Assembly: GCF_041075285.1 (NCBI RefSeq)
Contig: NZ_CP163512.1
Span: 186,001 to 250,000 of the forward strand
Source: Providencia rettgeri
GTDB lineage: Bacteria; Pseudomonadota; Gammaproteobacteria; Enterobacterales; Enterobacteriaceae
DNA length: 64,000 nucleotides
Direction: 5' to 3'
Both the position numbers and the translations under genes were made by a program. Position 1 is the first letter of the stretch. Every line of letters begins with the position of its first letter. The notes under the pieces were generated by a model, which saw nothing but the letters and a program-made list of their open reading frames with translations, had not been told where the DNA came from and searched no databases. Below are positions 28,509 through 38,796 of this stretch, piece after piece.

Positions 28509-28525
28509 AAGAGGTCTGACCTGTT
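28509..28525 (-). promoter_or_regulatory. Putative FadR operator of fadE
   Basis: AAGAGGTCTGACCTGTT contains the GGTCTGACC core of the FadR consensus AACTGGTCNGACCWGTT and differs only at two outer positions. It lies 23 bases upstream of the fadE ATG, where FadR would block transcription. fadR is not in the window. Confidence 0.7.
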
Positions 28526-28877
28526 TGTTATCTCAATCTATACCTATTAATAAAGGATTAGCAATATATTTACATCCTAATTACAACTCAGTTCACAAAA
28601 ACACCAAATAATGGCAAGAAAAGTTGAAATTAAACTAACCGCCCTTAAAGAAAATAAGGTTATTGAGTATAACCAAATGTTATTTTTGTCGGCGAGGTCA
28701 AGACAGCACAATCAAAAGTAGAAACAAAGTGTCCCCTGTGTAACAATCTGAGTATTAAAGCTTTATGACTGATATCCAGCTAAATTTATGTTGTTCCGTG
28801 ATCGATTTAGCGCGAAGTACTTGGTGTGTTAGTCAGCTATATTCTCAATAACGTATTCTAAATTAAGGGGAAACCTC
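28526..28877. promoter_or_regulatory. Divergent fadE/gmhA control region
   Basis: The rest of the 391-bp gap holds the promoters of fadE (left) and gmhA (right). No small RNA, repeat or reading frame was recognised. AAGGGG lies 8 bases before the gmhA ATG. Confidence 0.4.
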
Positions 28878-29456
28878 ATGTACCAAGATCTGATCCGTGG
28901 TGAATTAACTGAAGCGGCTGAGACGTTATCGAATTTCTTAAGCGACGAAGGGAATATTGAAGCCATTCAACAAGCGGCAGTGCTATTAGCCGATTCTTTT
29001 AAAGCGGGTGGTAAAGTATTATCTTGTGGCAATGGAGGCTCTCATTGTGATGCAATGCATTTTGCTGAGGAACTTACGGGTCGTTATCGTGAAAATCGCC
29101 CTGGTTACCCTGCAATTGCGATTTCAGATGTTAGTCATTTATCCTGTGTGAGCAATGATTTTGGCTATGAGTTTGTTTTTTCTCGCTTTATTGAAGCTGT
29201 TGGTATGAAAGGTGATGTCTTACTGGGGATTTCGACCTCGGGGAATTCAGGCAATATCATCAAAGCAATCGCTGCTGCACGTGAAAAAGGCATGAAAGTC
29301 ATCACATTAACAGGGAAAGATGGCGGAAAAATGGCAGGTACAGCAGATATTGAAATTCGTGTACCTCATTTTGGTTATGCAGACCGTATTCAAGAAATTC
29401 ATATTAAAGTTATCCATATTCTTATTCAATTAATTGAAAAAGAGATGGTGAAGTAG
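28878..29456 (+). CDS. gmhA: Sedoheptulose-7-phosphate isomerase
   Basis: A 192-residue SIS-domain enzyme that converts sedoheptulose 7-phosphate to D-glycero-manno-heptose 7-phosphate, the first step towards the ADP-heptose of the LPS inner core. [20 protein letters not shown] at about 53-72 and [11 protein letters not shown] are the sugar-phosphate loops; [14 protein letters not shown] near the end holds active-site residues. Length equals E. coli GmhA (LpcA). The order fadE-gmhA-yafJ-yafK is as in E. coli. Confidence 0.96.
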   Translation: MYQDLIRGELTEAAETLSNFLSDEGNIEAIQQAAVLLADSFKAGGKVLSCGNGGSHCDAMHFAEELTGRYRENRPGYPAIAISDVSHLSCVSNDFGYEFVFSRFIEAVGMKGDVLLGISTSGNSGNIIKAIAAAREKGMKVITLTGKDGGKMAGTADIEIRVPHFGYADRIQEIHIKVIHILIQLIEKEMVK

Positions 29457-29483
29457 CGAATTAGTCGTTGTAGGAGTTTTTAA

Positions 29484-30251
29484 ATGTGCGAGCTACTCGG
29501 CATGAGTGCCAATGTTCCAACGGATATTACCTTTAGTTTGAGTGGGTTAATTTCTCGTGGTGGTCAGACTGGTCCACACAAAGATGGCTGGGGAATTACA
29601 TTCTACGAGGGCCTTGGGTGTCGCACATTTAAAGATCCGCAACCGAGCTTTATGTCTCCCGTTGCGCGTTTCGTACAGGAATACCCCATCAAATCGGAAA
29701 GCATTGTGGCGCATATTCGCCAAGCCAATCAGGGAGACGTATCGTTAGTGAATACTCACCCTTTTACTAGAGAGCTGTGGGGGCGCAATTGGACTTATGC
29801 TCATAATGGGCAACTTAAAGGTTTTCGTTCCCTTGATACGGGTCGCTATTGGCCAATTGGGGAAACAGACAGTGAATGGGCTTTTTGTTGGATCTTACAG
29901 CAACTGAGTGAGAAATATCCGCGAAAGCCGTCGAACTGGAAAAGTGTCTTTCGTTTTATTGCCACCTTAGCGGATCAACTACGTAGCAAAGGTGTCTTTA
30001 ATATGTTGCTATCTGATGGGCAATATTTGATGGCATTTTGTTCAACGAAGTTGCATTGGATCACCCGCAGAGCGCCGTTTGGTATGGCTAAGTTACTCGA
30101 TCAAGATATTGAAATTGATTTTGCACAATGCACCACACCAACAGATATCGTCTCTGTGATTGCCACTCAACCTTTGACAGGAAATGAAAACTGGCAAAGG
30201 ATTGAGCCGGGTGACTTTGTGTTATTCCACCTTGGTGAGCGCATACTGTGA
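29484..30251 (+). CDS. yafJ: YafJ, class II glutamine amidotransferase-like protein
   Basis: A 255-residue protein with an N-terminal nucleophile glutamine amidotransferase fold: Cys2 (MCELLGMSA) is the predicted nucleophile after Met removal, with RGGQTGPHKDGWGI and HIRQANQG and THPF as active-site motifs. The substrate of the family is unknown. TAGGAG precedes the ATG. It follows gmhA by 27 bases, and its last 30 bases overlap the converging yafK gene. Confidence 0.9.
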   Translation: MCELLGMSANVPTDITFSLSGLISRGGQTGPHKDGWGITFYEGLGCRTFKDPQPSFMSPVARFVQEYPIKSESIVAHIRQANQGDVSLVNTHPFTRELWGRNWTYAHNGQLKGFRSLDTGRYWPIGETDSEWAFCWILQQLSEKYPRKPSNWKSVFRFIATLADQLRSKGVFNMLLSDGQYLMAFCSTKLHWITRRAPFGMAKLLDQDIEIDFAQCTTPTDIVSVIATQPLTGNENWQRIEPGDFVLFHLGERIL

Positions 30252-30959
30252 TTTCATCCCCAATAATTTTGTTGGGGTATCAGGTAGGCCTATGACAGCA
30301 TATTTCCCTGAATTGACCGAAACTTGGGCTATTCTTCCTGTCTGGTTGAAATACTCATAGGCCGGCTGTAACTGTTTCCAAAACGTGTAATGGCTCGAAT
30401 TTCGGTAGCGCAGCATATTTTCTTTCGTCATTTTAAACGGATAGATATTAACATTAATTGCCGATTGGCCATTTAGTAAAGCGGTTTCTACGGTTTGGTA
30501 GATTTCGCCCATATATTTATCTGTCATTGCGTAACATCCCACAGAGACACAACTGCCGTGGATCATCAGGTAGCTTCCGCTATATCCTTGGGCTTTATCA
30601 AACTCATTAGGAAAACCGATATTGATAGATCGGTAATACCGACTATTAGGATTGAGTTGTTCAGCTGTAATTTGATAAAAACCCTCAGGACTTTTAAGGT
30701 CACCCTCAATTTTCTTTGGTCCTAATCCACCAGAAAACTTACAAATTGGATAGGTTTTTGACAGGGTGTATTTGCCAGTCGGTGTTTTTTGGTAGATTTC
30801 AAGTACACCTTCTTGTTTAAATATTTGTATAAATATCGATGGATCAGGATCTGCATGTGATCCACTCTTTAGCAAAAATGAAGAGTTATCCGCCGAAGTA
30901 ACCGATGTATACATCAATATTAATGGGGATACGGCATAGATTAATTTATTTAGTCTCAT
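30222..30959 (-). CDS. yafK: YafK (DpaA), L,D-transpeptidase-fold murein protein
   Basis: A 245-residue exported protein with a signal peptide (about 23 residues) and an L,D-transpeptidase (YkuD) catalytic domain. The active-site motif is HGSCVSVGCYAMTD at about 130-143, with the catalytic Cys in SVGC. E. coli YafK (LdtF, renamed DpaA) cuts the link between Braun's lipoprotein and peptidoglycan rather than forming cross-links; the same role is inferred here. It is convergent with yafJ, overlapping by 30 bases. Confidence 0.9.
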   Translation of the reverse strand: MRLNKLIYAVSPLILMYTSVTSADNSSFLLKSGSHADPDPSIFIQIFKQEGVLEIYQKTPTGKYTLSKTYPICKFSGGLGPKKIEGDLKSPEGFYQITAEQLNPNSRYYRSINIGFPNEFDKAQGYSGSYLMIHGSCVSVGCYAMTDKYMGEIYQTVETALLNGQSAINVNIYPFKMTKENMLRYRNSSHYTFWKQLQPAYEYFNQTGRIAQVSVNSGKYAVIGLPDTPTKLLGMKSQYALTKVE

Positions 30960-31272
30960 ACTTAAGCCAAATACTGAAGGTGGTGTTGATTAAAAATAAC
31001 ACATGTTTTACACATTTTAGATGAGCTGTTCAAAAATTAATATAGGTTGTTAATAGTTTTTAACTGGATCTTTGTTGTTTAAATAATGCACAGCAATCGA
31101 TAAATATGAGCTTATTACTCGAAAATATCGAATTGTTAACAGGAAAAATTAAATAATAATGCAATTTGCTTGAACTATATCACTTCTCTAGACGGACAGA
31201 ATGAGCTGAAACTGATAAAATCACGCCTGGCAGAAGATAAGAATTTAGTAACAATTTTGTGAGAATACTTGT
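30960..31272. other. yafK-nqrA intergenic region, upstream part
   Basis: An AT-rich stretch between divergent genes. It must carry the yafK promoter and probably the nqr promoter. No reading frame was recognised. It is followed by a terminator-like hairpin, so a short leader transcript or small RNA could end there. Confidence 0.35.
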
Positions 31273-31304
31273 TCAAGTCACGAAGGGTGACTTGAGTAGT
31301 TTTT
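31273..31304 (+). terminator. Terminator-like hairpin in the nqrA leader
   Basis: TCAAGTCAC pairs perfectly with GTGACTTGA across a five-base loop and is followed four bases later by TTTTT. It lies about 70 bases before the nqrA ATG with no gene ending on this strand upstream. It may terminate a small RNA or attenuate the nqr operon. Confidence 0.55.
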
Positions 31305-31375
31305 ATGACTGAGTCGCTATCATTCATTGCTGAATCGTTAGCTTAGGGTTTAACTGATAAACTTGTGCAGATCTT

Positions 31376-32719
31376 ATGATTAAAATTAAAAAAGGCCTCA
31401 ACCTTCCCATCGCAGGTGAGCCAGCCCAAGTGATAGAAGACGGCCCGAAAATTCAACACGTAGCATTGCTAGGTGAAGAATATGTCGGAATGCGTCCTTC
31501 GATGCTGGTTAAAGAAGGTGAGCGTGTAATAAAAGGACAGGTTCTCTTTGAAGATAAAAAGAACCCAGGGGTAGTATTTACGAGTCCAGCCTGCGGTAAA
31601 ATTGTTGCTATTCATCGTGGTGAGCGTCGTGTACTTCAATCTGTTGTCATCGAAATAGACGGTGATGACCAAGTCACTTTTGCAGCATTCTCTCGTGAGG
31701 CATTACCAGAACTCACGCGTGAGCAAGTCGAAGATAATCTGATTAAATCGGGTTTGTGGACCTCTTTAAGAACGCGTCCATTTAGCCGTTCCCCACAACC
31801 GGGTTCTTCACCTGTAGCTATTTTCGTGACAGCGATGGATACCAACCCATTGGCTGCGGATCCTATTGGGATCATTCGTGAAAACGAGCAAGCATTTAAT
31901 GATGGTCTATTGGTTCTTAGCCGTTTAACTGAAGGTAAAATCCATGTGTGTCATGGAGAGGGAGATTTACCGAAAGTTAACAGCCAACCACAAATTACCT
32001 ATACCCAATTTTGCGGTCCACACCCTGCGGGGTTAGTTGGTACTCACATTCATTTCTTAGAGCCTGTTAGCATTAAGAAAAAAGTGTGGAGCCTCAATTA
32101 TCAAGATGTTATCGCTATTGGTAAGTTATTTGTTACGGGTCACTTATATACGGATCGTGTGGTTTCCCTTGCGGGGCCACAAGTTGAAAAACCACGCTTA
32201 TTGCGCACTCGCCTTGGCGCTGATTTGTATGAATTAACTCAAGGTCAACTCAAAGCAGGTGAAAATCGCATTATTTCAGGTTCTGTGCTTTGGGGCGTTA
32301 CCTGTGATGAAACCCATCACTATCTTGGTCGTTTTCATAACCAAGTTTCTGTTCTCGCAGAAGGTCGCGAAAAAGAATTATTTGGATGGATAATGCCTGG
32401 TGTGAACAAGTTCACTATTACTCGCACTACCATCGGCCATTTTCTGAAAAATAAACGTTTTAATTTTACGACCACGATGAACGGAGGTGAGCGTTCGATG
32501 GTACCAATTGGTAACTATGAACGCGTTATGCCGCTCGACATCATGATCACGCATTTGTTGCGCGATCTCCTTGCGGGGGATACCGATACATCACAAGAAT
32601 TGGGTTGTTTAGAGCTGGACGAAGAAGATTTGGGGCTGTGCACCTATGTCTGTCCAGCGAAATATGAATATGGCCCTGTATTGCGTGATGTACTGTCCAA
32701 GATAGAGCTAGAAGGGTAA
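31376..32719 (+). CDS. nqrA: Na+-translocating NADH:quinone reductase subunit A
   Basis: A 447-residue cytoplasmic-side subunit of Na+-NQR, which oxidises NADH, reduces ubiquinone and pumps sodium. The N-terminus [15 protein letters not shown] and the segment [20 protein letters not shown] are typical, as is the C-terminal [11 protein letters not shown]. NqrA is involved in the quinone-binding region of the complex. It is the first of six nqr genes; nqrB starts 4 bases after its stop. No strong ribosome site precedes the ATG. Confidence 0.96.
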   Translation: MIKIKKGLNLPIAGEPAQVIEDGPKIQHVALLGEEYVGMRPSMLVKEGERVIKGQVLFEDKKNPGVVFTSPACGKIVAIHRGERRVLQSVVIEIDGDDQVTFAAFSREALPELTREQVEDNLIKSGLWTSLRTRPFSRSPQPGSSPVAIFVTAMDTNPLAADPIGIIRENEQAFNDGLLVLSRLTEGKIHVCHGEGDLPKVNSQPQITYTQFCGPHPAGLVGTHIHFLEPVSIKKKVWSLNYQDVIAIGKLFVTGHLYTDRVVSLAGPQVEKPRLLRTRLGADLYELTQGQLKAGENRIISGSVLWGVTCDETHHYLGRFHNQVSVLAEGREKELFGWIMPGVNKFTITRTTIGHFLKNKRFNFTTTMNGGERSMVPIGNYERVMPLDIMITHLLRDLLAGDTDTSQELGCLELDEEDLGLCTYVCPAKYEYGPVLRDVLSKIELEG

Positions 32720-32723
32720 TTCC

Positions 32724-33962
32724 ATGGGTCTGAAACATTTATTTGAAAAATATGAGCACCATTTTGAACCCGGTGGAAAATTAGCGAAATACTATGTGTT
32801 GTTTGAAGCGGTTTCGACGGTTTTCTACACGCCGGGTACGGTCACTAAGGGGCGTTCTCACGTTCGAGATACTATCGATCTTAAGCGTATGATGATCTTG
32901 GTGTGGCTCGCTGTTTTCCCAGCGATGTTCTGGGGAATGTATAATGTGGGAAATCAGGCGATCCCTGCGTTACATCAGCTCTACAGTGGTGCTGAGTTAC
33001 AGCAAATTATTGCGAGTGATTGGCATTATAGCTTAGCGCAGTTTTTAGGCGCATCACTTTCGATGGATGCAGGGTGGGGGAGTAAAATGCTGCTTGGAGC
33101 AGTCTATTTTCTGCCTATTTATGCCGTTGTTTTCATTGTTGGTGGGTTCTGGGAAGTCTTATTTGCCCTAATCCGCGGCCATGAAATTAATGAAGGTTTC
33201 TTCATTACCTCCATTTTATTTGCATTGATTGTCCCACCAACCATTCCATTGTGGCAAGCCGCACTTGGGATTACCTTCGGGGTGGTTATTGCTAAAGAAA
33301 TCTTTGGTGGAACAGGGCGTAACTTCTTAAACCCAGCATTAGCTGGTCGCGCATTCTTGTTCTTTGCCTATCCAGCTCAAATCTCAGGTGACTTAGTCTG
33401 GACAGCGGCTGATGGTTTCTCTGGTGCAACGCCATTGTCTCAGTGGGCAACGGGCGGAGAACATGCACTAATGAACACCGTTAGCGGTGAGCCTATCACA
33501 TGGATGCAAGCCTTTTTAGGTAATATGCCTGGCTCAATCGGTGAAGTATCAACATTGATGCTGTTTATCGGTGGTGCATTGATTATGTTTTTCCGCATCG
33601 CATCTTGGCGTATTGTCGCAGGTGTGATGTTAGGCATGATTGCAATGTCTTATGTGTTTAATCTTATCGGTTCAGACTCTAACCCATTGTTTGCTATGCC
33701 GTGGTGGTGGCACATGGTGTTAGGTGGTTTTGCATTCGGTATGATTTTTATGGCGACAGACCCTGTGTCAGCTTCCTTTACAGATAAAGGTAAATGGGCT
33801 TACGGTATTCTGATCGGTGTAATGTGTGTTCTTATCAGGGTAGTTAACCCAGCTTACCCAGAAGGGATGATGCTGGCTATCCTGTTCGCCAACCTGTTTG
33901 CTCCTCTGTTTGACTATCTGGTCGTTCAAGCAAATATTAAGCGGAGAAAAGCTCGTGGCTAA
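32724..33962 (+). CDS. nqrB: Na+-translocating NADH:quinone reductase subunit B
   Basis: A 412-residue integral membrane subunit with about ten hydrophobic segments. [10 protein letters not shown] at about 231-240 contains the threonine that carries covalently linked FMN in the family, attached by ApbE (encoded at 37.5 kb). NqrB also holds riboflavin and forms much of the sodium path. Its last 8 bases overlap the nqrC start. Confidence 0.96.
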   Translation: MGLKHLFEKYEHHFEPGGKLAKYYVLFEAVSTVFYTPGTVTKGRSHVRDTIDLKRMMILVWLAVFPAMFWGMYNVGNQAIPALHQLYSGAELQQIIASDWHYSLAQFLGASLSMDAGWGSKMLLGAVYFLPIYAVVFIVGGFWEVLFALIRGHEINEGFFITSILFALIVPPTIPLWQAALGITFGVVIAKEIFGGTGRNFLNPALAGRAFLFFAYPAQISGDLVWTAADGFSGATPLSQWATGGEHALMNTVSGEPITWMQAFLGNMPGSIGEVSTLMLFIGGALIMFFRIASWRIVAGVMLGMIAMSYVFNLIGSDSNPLFAMPWWWHMVLGGFAFGMIFMATDPVSASFTDKGKWAYGILIGVMCVLIRVVNPAYPEGMMLAILFANLFAPLFDYLVVQANIKRRKARG

Positions 33963-34749
33963 TGAAAAACCAATCAATAATGATGGCATTGGAAGGACAT
34001 TCCTTGTCGTATTTATTCTGTGCTTAGTGTGCTCAATTGTCGTTGCCGGTGCTGCGGTTGGCTTAAAACCACAGCAGCAGGAACAAATTCAGTTAGATAC
34101 TCAACGTAATATTTTGAGCGTTGCGGGGCTCTTAGCACCGAAAATGAGCGCGAATGAAGTTCAAAAAGTTTATGCAGAACGCATTGAACCAAAAATTTTA
34201 AACTTTAAAACCAATGAGTTATCTGATAGCACTGGGCGTTTTGTGTTAAATGATGAACTGCGCAGTGATGAAACGAGTATTGCTCTCTCACCACAGGAAG
34301 ATATTGCGAAAATTCGTCGTCGGGCGAATAACGCTGAAATCTACTTGGTAAAAGATGATGCAGGTAAGGTTTCGCAGATTATTTTGCCCGTCTACGGTTC
34401 AGGTTTATGGTCAGTGATGTACGCCTTTATCGCAATTGATGTGGATGGCGTGACATCACGTGGTATCACTTACTATGCGCATGGTGAAACTCCAGGTTTG
34501 GGTGGTGAAGTGGATAACCCGCAGTGGAAAGCGCAATGGCCGGGTAAAAAACTGTTTAATGAACAAGGTATTCCGGCAATTAAAATCGTGCGTAGTGGGG
34601 CAACCGATAGCCCTTATGGCATCGATGGCCTTTCGGGTGCAACCCTAACATCAAACGGTATTCAGCATATGTTTGATTTCTGGTTAGGGGATAACGGCTT
34701 TGGTCCGTTCCTGAAAAAAGTACGTGAAGGAGCGCTGAATAATGGCTGA
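33955..34749 (+). CDS. nqrC: Na+-translocating NADH:quinone reductase subunit C
   Basis: A 264-residue membrane-anchored subunit with one N-terminal transmembrane helix and a periplasmic FMN domain. [11 protein letters not shown] near 220-230 carries the threonine flavinylated by ApbE. The best start is the GTG at 33955 with GGAG 9 bases upstream; it overlaps nqrB by 8 bases. The end overlaps nqrD by 8 bases. Length is like other NqrC proteins. Confidence 0.94.
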   Translation: MANEKPINNDGIGRTFLVVFILCLVCSIVVAGAAVGLKPQQQEQIQLDTQRNILSVAGLLAPKMSANEVQKVYAERIEPKILNFKTNELSDSTGRFVLNDELRSDETSIALSPQEDIAKIRRRANNAEIYLVKDDAGKVSQIILPVYGSGLWSVMYAFIAIDVDGVTSRGITYYAHGETPGLGGEVDNPQWKAQWPGKKLFNEQGIPAIKIVRSGATDSPYGIDGLSGATLTSNGIQHMFDFWLGDNGFGPFLKKVREGALNNG

Positions 34750-35371
34750 TTCTAAAGAAGTAAAACGCGTCCTACTCGGACCGTTATTCGATAATAACCC
34801 TATTGCCTTACAAGTTTTGGGGGTATGTTCTGCATTAGCAGTGACGACCAAACTAGAAACGGCATTGGTTATGACCATTGCAGTGACACTGGTTACCGCA
34901 TTCTCTAACTTTTTTATCTCATTAATTCGAAACTACATTCCAAGTAGCGTTCGTATTATTGTGCAAATGGCAATTATTGCTTCGCTGGTTATCGTAGTGG
35001 ATCAAATATTGCGTGCTTATGCTTATGAGATATCAAAACAGCTTTCGGTATTTGTTGGCTTAATCATCACTAACTGTATCGTGATGGGGCGTGCGGAGGC
35101 TTATGCCATGAAAGCGCCACCAATTGAAAGCTTTATGGATGGTATTGGTAATGGTCTTGGCTATGGCGTGATCCTTGTTTTAGTCGGTTTCCTACGTGAG
35201 CTGTTTGGCTCCGGCAAATTGTTCGGTATTACCGTCTTCGAATCACTGCAAAATGGGGGGTGGTACATGCCAAATGGCTTGTTCTTACTCGCACCAAGCG
35301 CATTCTTTATTATCGGTATGCTGATTTGGGGCTTGCGTACCCTGAAACCCACTCAGATAGAGAAGGATTAA
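34742..35371 (+). CDS. nqrD: Na+-translocating NADH:quinone reductase subunit D
   Basis: A 209-residue polytopic subunit with six hydrophobic segments, related to NqrE and Rnf[17 protein letters not shown] holds the conserved cysteine that, with one in NqrE, binds an intramembrane iron centre. AAGGAG lies before the ATG, inside the end of nqrC. nqrE starts 4 bases after its stop. Confidence 0.95.
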   Translation: MADSKEVKRVLLGPLFDNNPIALQVLGVCSALAVTTKLETALVMTIAVTLVTAFSNFFISLIRNYIPSSVRIIVQMAIIASLVIVVDQILRAYAYEISKQLSVFVGLIITNCIVMGRAEAYAMKAPPIESFMDGIGNGLGYGVILVLVGFLRELFGSGKLFGITVFESLQNGGWYMPNGLFLLAPSAFFIIGMLIWGLRTLKPTQIEKD

Positions 35372-35375
35372 TCAA

Positions 35376-35972
35376 ATGGAACATTATATAAGCCTATTTG
35401 TTAAATCCATTTTTATTGAAAACATGGCATTAGCTTTCTTCTTGGGGATGTGTACTTTCCTTGCTGTATCGAAGAATGTGAAAACTGCGTTTGGCCTAGG
35501 GATTGCCGTCACCGTTGTGCTTGGGATCTCGGTTCCTGCAAACAACTTGGTCTACAACCTTGTGTTGCGCGATGGGGCAATAGCTGAAGGCGTGGATTTA
35601 TCCTTCCTAAACTTTATTACCTTTATTGGGGTAATAGCGGCGCTGGTGCAAATCCTTGAAATGATTTTGGATCGTTACTTCCCATCGCTGTATAACGCAT
35701 TAGGTATCTTCTTGCCATTGATCACCGTTAACTGTGCAATTTTTGGCGGCGTATCTTTCATGGCCCAGCGTGATTATAACTTTAGCGAATCCGTTGTTTA
35801 TGGGTTTGGTTCAGGGATCGGCTGGATGCTTGCTATCGTCTTGATGGCTGCTATCCGTGAGAAGATGAAATACTCCGATATCCCCGCAGGTCTAAAAGGG
35901 TTAGGTATCACCTTTGTGACGACCGGTTTGATGGCATTGGGCTTTATGTCCTTCTCCGGTGTACAGCTATAA
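35376..35972 (+). CDS. nqrE: Na+-translocating NADH:quinone reductase subunit E
   Basis: A 198-residue six-helix membrane subunit, related to Rnf[17 protein letters not shown] includes the cysteine partner of NqrD, and [15 protein letters not shown] near the N-terminus the second one, for the shared iron centre. AAGGA precedes the ATG. Followed by nqrF after 15 bases. Confidence 0.95.
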   Translation: MEHYISLFVKSIFIENMALAFFLGMCTFLAVSKNVKTAFGLGIAVTVVLGISVPANNLVYNLVLRDGAIAEGVDLSFLNFITFIGVIAALVQILEMILDRYFPSLYNALGIFLPLITVNCAIFGGVSFMAQRDYNFSESVVYGFGSGIGWMLAIVLMAAIREKMKYSDIPAGLKGLGITFVTTGLMALGFMSFSGVQL

Positions 35973-35987
35973 AGGCGAGAAGAATTC

Positions 35988-37214
35988 ATGGAAATTATTA
36001 TTCTAGGTGTAGTGATGTTTACCCTGATTGTCTTGGTACTGACAGGTTTGATCCTGTTTGCAAAGTCCAAGCTGGTCAATACAGGGAACATTAAAGTTGA
36101 AGTTAATGGCGATCCTGATAAAAGCTTTGAAGCCCCTGCGGGCGACAAACTGCTTAGTATGCTATCGAGCCAAGGTATTTTTGTATCATCGGCTTGCGGT
36201 GGTGGTGGCTCATGTGGTCAATGCCGTGTGAAAATCAAAGAAGGTGGCGGTGATATTTTACCTACCGAACTTTCGCACATTAATAAACGTGAAGCCAAAG
36301 AAGGCTGTCGTTTAGCCTGTCAGGTTAACGTGAAGCAAGATCTTAAAATTGAGCTTCCAGAAGAAATTTTTGGCGTGAAAAAATGGGAATGCGAAGTTAT
36401 CTCTAACGATAACAAGGCGACTTTCATTAAAGAATTAAAGCTGAAAATTCCAGAGGGAGAGGTTGTTCCTTTCCGTGCTGGGGGCTACATTCAGATTGAA
36501 TGTCCTGAACATGTTGTAAAATATGAAGATTTCGATGTTCCTGAGGAATATCGTGAAGATTGGGATAAATCTAATCTGTTCCGTTATGTTTCTGAAGTTA
36601 AAGAACCAACTGTACGTGCATATTCAATGGCTAACTATCCTGAAGAGCACGGCATCATTATGCTAAACGTACGTATTGCAACGCCTCCGCCGCGTAACCC
36701 TGATGTGCCACCAGGAATTATGTCGTCTTATATTTGGTCATTAAAACCCGGCGATAAAGTGACAATTTCAGGTCCATTTGGTGAATTTTTCGCAAAAGAC
36801 ACGGATGCTGAAATGATCTTTATTGGTGGTGGTGCAGGTATGGCACCAATGCGCTCCCATATTTTTGACCAGTTACGTCGTTTGGACTCAAAACGTAAAA
36901 TCAGTTTCTGGTATGGTGCGCGTTCAGTTCGTGAGATGTTCTATACCGAAGATTTTGATCAGCTGGCGGCGGAACATGAAAACTTTACATGGAATGTAGC
37001 GCTTTCAGACCCATTACCAGAAGATAACTGGAATGGTTATACAGGCTTTATCCATAATGTTCTGTATGAAAACTATTTGAAAGACCACCCAGCACCAGAG
37101 GATTGTGAGTTCTATATGTGTGGGCCTCCGGTGATGAATGCAGCTGTGATTAAAATGCTAAAAGATCTGGGCGTTGAAGACGAAAATATCTTGCTGGATG
37201 ATTTCGGTGGTTAA
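35988..37214 (+). CDS. nqrF: Na+-translocating NADH:quinone reductase subunit F
   Basis: A 408-residue electron-entry subunit: an N-terminal transmembrane helix (about 3-24), a [2Fe-2S] ferredoxin domain with [13 protein letters not shown] and a later CRLACQV, then an FAD domain ([11 protein letters not shown]) and an NADH domain ([24 protein letters not shown]). NADH electrons pass through FAD and the cluster to the rest of the complex. A hairpin follows at 37269. Confidence 0.97.
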   Translation: MEIIILGVVMFTLIVLVLTGLILFAKSKLVNTGNIKVEVNGDPDKSFEAPAGDKLLSMLSSQGIFVSSACGGGGSCGQCRVKIKEGGGDILPTELSHINKREAKEGCRLACQVNVKQDLKIELPEEIFGVKKWECEVISNDNKATFIKELKLKIPEGEVVPFRAGGYIQIECPEHVVKYEDFDVPEEYREDWDKSNLFRYVSEVKEPTVRAYSMANYPEEHGIIMLNVRIATPPPRNPDVPPGIMSSYIWSLKPGDKVTISGPFGEFFAKDTDAEMIFIGGGAGMAPMRSHIFDQLRRLDSKRKISFWYGARSVREMFYTEDFDQLAAEHENFTWNVALSDPLPEDNWNGYTGFIHNVLYENYLKDHPAPEDCEFYMCGPPVMNAAVIKMLKDLGVEDENILLDDFGG

Positions 37215-37268
37215 GTTATTTTATTGGATTTATTGTACTTACCAAGTAAAGTACAGACAGTAATTAAA

Positions 37269-37295
37269 TAAAGAGGGAAAATTATTCCCTCTTTA
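37269..37295 (+). terminator. Hairpin between nqrF and apbE
   Basis: TAAAGAGGGAA pairs with TTCCCTCTTTA across a five-base loop, 55 bases after nqrF. The T-run is part of the stem and weak after it, so it may reduce rather than abolish transcription into apbE. Confidence 0.6.
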
Positions 37296-37455
37296 TCATT
37301 TATATTAATGCTGTTAGTTGCTAATTATCAGGTTGGTTATTAATAGGTTGAGAGTTATTCGACTTGAACATTCTCTGCATGGGTGACGATGTAAAGTGTG
37401 TTAATAGTCTGAGCGAACCTAACAATACGCGCTCATGATTGACGCGGAGAAAATT

Positions 37456-38487
37456 ATGCTGAACAAAAGAATTTATACCCCAGTCTTACTGTTTTTTACC
37501 GCGCTATTTTTGACAGCGTGTGGCGGCCCTGAACAACAAAACTTGCAAGGGCAGACGATGGGGACGTATTACACTGTTAAATATGTCACTGATTCATCGG
37601 AACAAAAACCTGAAACGATTCAGAATGAAATAGATAAACGTTTGGAAGAAGTGAACGACCAAATGTCAACATATCGTCCAGATTCTGAATTAAGCCGTTT
37701 TAACCAATTCAAAGAAGTCAATACACCGTTTCCCGTCTCTGCGGCAACAGCAAAAGTGGTGAGCAAAGCTATTGAAATTAATAAGCTGACTGAAGGTTCT
37801 TTGGATGTGACAGTGGGGCCTCTGGTTAATTTATGGGGCTTTGGTCCCGAAGGGCGAGTGACTAAAGCGCCTTCAGATGAGGAACTTGCCAAGCGTCGTG
37901 CATGGGTGGGAATTGAAAAGCTTTCAGTTAAAGATAACAACCTAATTAAAACCATTCCAGAGTTGTATGTTGACTTATCTTCTATTGCTAAGGGGTATGG
38001 TGTTGATGTCGTAGCTGAGTATTTAGAGTCACTGGGTATCAATGACTATATGGTTGATATTGGTGGTGAAGTACGCACTAAAGGCAAAAATGGTAAACAA
38101 GCACCATGGCGTATTGCCATTGAAAAACCCTCGACAGATGGCGTCAGCCAAACAGCACAAGAAATTATTGAACCTGGCGACCGTTCTATCGCAACCTCAG
38201 GCGACTATCGCAACTATTTTGAGCAAGATGGGGTGCGTTTCTCTCATACCATTGACCCAAAAACAGGTCGCCCAATTACACACAACTTGGTTTCTATCAC
38301 TGTGCTCGCTGAGAATTGCATGAGTGCAGATGGCTTATCAACAGGGTTAAATGTACTAGGACCAGAAGCGGGCTTTGCCCTTGCTGAAAAAATGAATATA
38401 CCTGTTTTTATGATTGTTAAGACAGATAAAGGCTTTGAAGAGCGCTATACTAAGGCTTTCGAACCATTTTTAACGAAGAAACAGTAG
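37456..38487 (+). CDS. apbE: FAD:protein FMN transferase
   Basis: A 343-residue periplasmic lipoprotein (lipobox LTAC at about 21-24 after the ATG at 37456, which has GGAG 6 bases upstream). ApbE moves FMN from FAD to threonines of NqrB and NqrC. QGQTMGTYYTVKY, DVTVGPLVNLWGFGP, SSIAKGYGVD and the C-terminal HTIDPKTGRPI and ADGLSTGLNVLG motifs are conserved; the Mg2+ and FAD residues lie in these. It sits 241 bases downstream of nqrF and 18 bases before nqrM. Confidence 0.95.
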   Translation: MLNKRIYTPVLLFFTALFLTACGGPEQQNLQGQTMGTYYTVKYVTDSSEQKPETIQNEIDKRLEEVNDQMSTYRPDSELSRFNQFKEVNTPFPVSAATAKVVSKAIEINKLTEGSLDVTVGPLVNLWGFGPEGRVTKAPSDEELAKRRAWVGIEKLSVKDNNLIKTIPELYVDLSSIAKGYGVDVVAEYLESLGINDYMVDIGGEVRTKGKNGKQAPWRIAIEKPSTDGVSQTAQEIIEPGDRSIATSGDYRNYFEQDGVRFSHTIDPKTGRPITHNLVSITVLAENCMSADGLSTGLNVLGPEAGFALAEKMNIPVFMIVKTDKGFEERYTKAFEPFLTKKQ

Positions 38488-38505
38488 GTCTGGGAGGCTA
38501 AAGGT

Positions 38506-38733
38506 ATGCTAAATGTTTTTATTGCAACTTTTGCACTGTTTTTACTGGCCTTTTTGGGGATGTCACTGGGCTACATTATTAAGCGTAAGAGTATCCAAGG
38601 TAGCTGTGGTGGCTTAAGTAGCATTGGTGTCGAAAAGGTGTGTGATTGCCCTGAACCTTGTGATGCGCGTAAAAAGCGTATGGCACGTGAAGAAGCACGT
38701 CAAAAGCGGTTAGAAAAGGATCGTATTATCTAG
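38506..38733 (+). CDS. nqrM: Na+-NQR maturation protein NqrM
   Basis: A 75-residue protein (DUF539) with one N-terminal transmembrane helix (about 3-25) and a cysteine-rich tail: SCGGLSS, then CDCPEPC. NqrM is required to deliver or insert iron into the NqrD/NqrE centre. GGGAGG precedes the ATG by a normal distance. It ends the nqr-apbE-nqrM run and is followed by a strong hairpin. Confidence 0.93.
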   Translation: MLNVFIATFALFLLAFLGMSLGYIIKRKSIQGSCGGLSSIGVEKVCDCPEPCDARKKRMAREEARQKRLEKDRII

Positions 38734-38753
38734 ATTGACCCTATATTTTGAAT

Positions 38754-38784
38754 AACCTTAACTGTTGATTTAACAGTTAAGGTT
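38754..38784. terminator. Bidirectional terminator between nqrM and the GDPD-like gene
   Basis: AACCTTAACTGTT pairs perfectly (13 bp) with AACAGTTAAGGTT across a five-base loop, followed by TTGCTTTT. It lies between converging genes. Confidence 0.85.
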
Positions 38785-38796
38785 TGCTTTTAGCGC

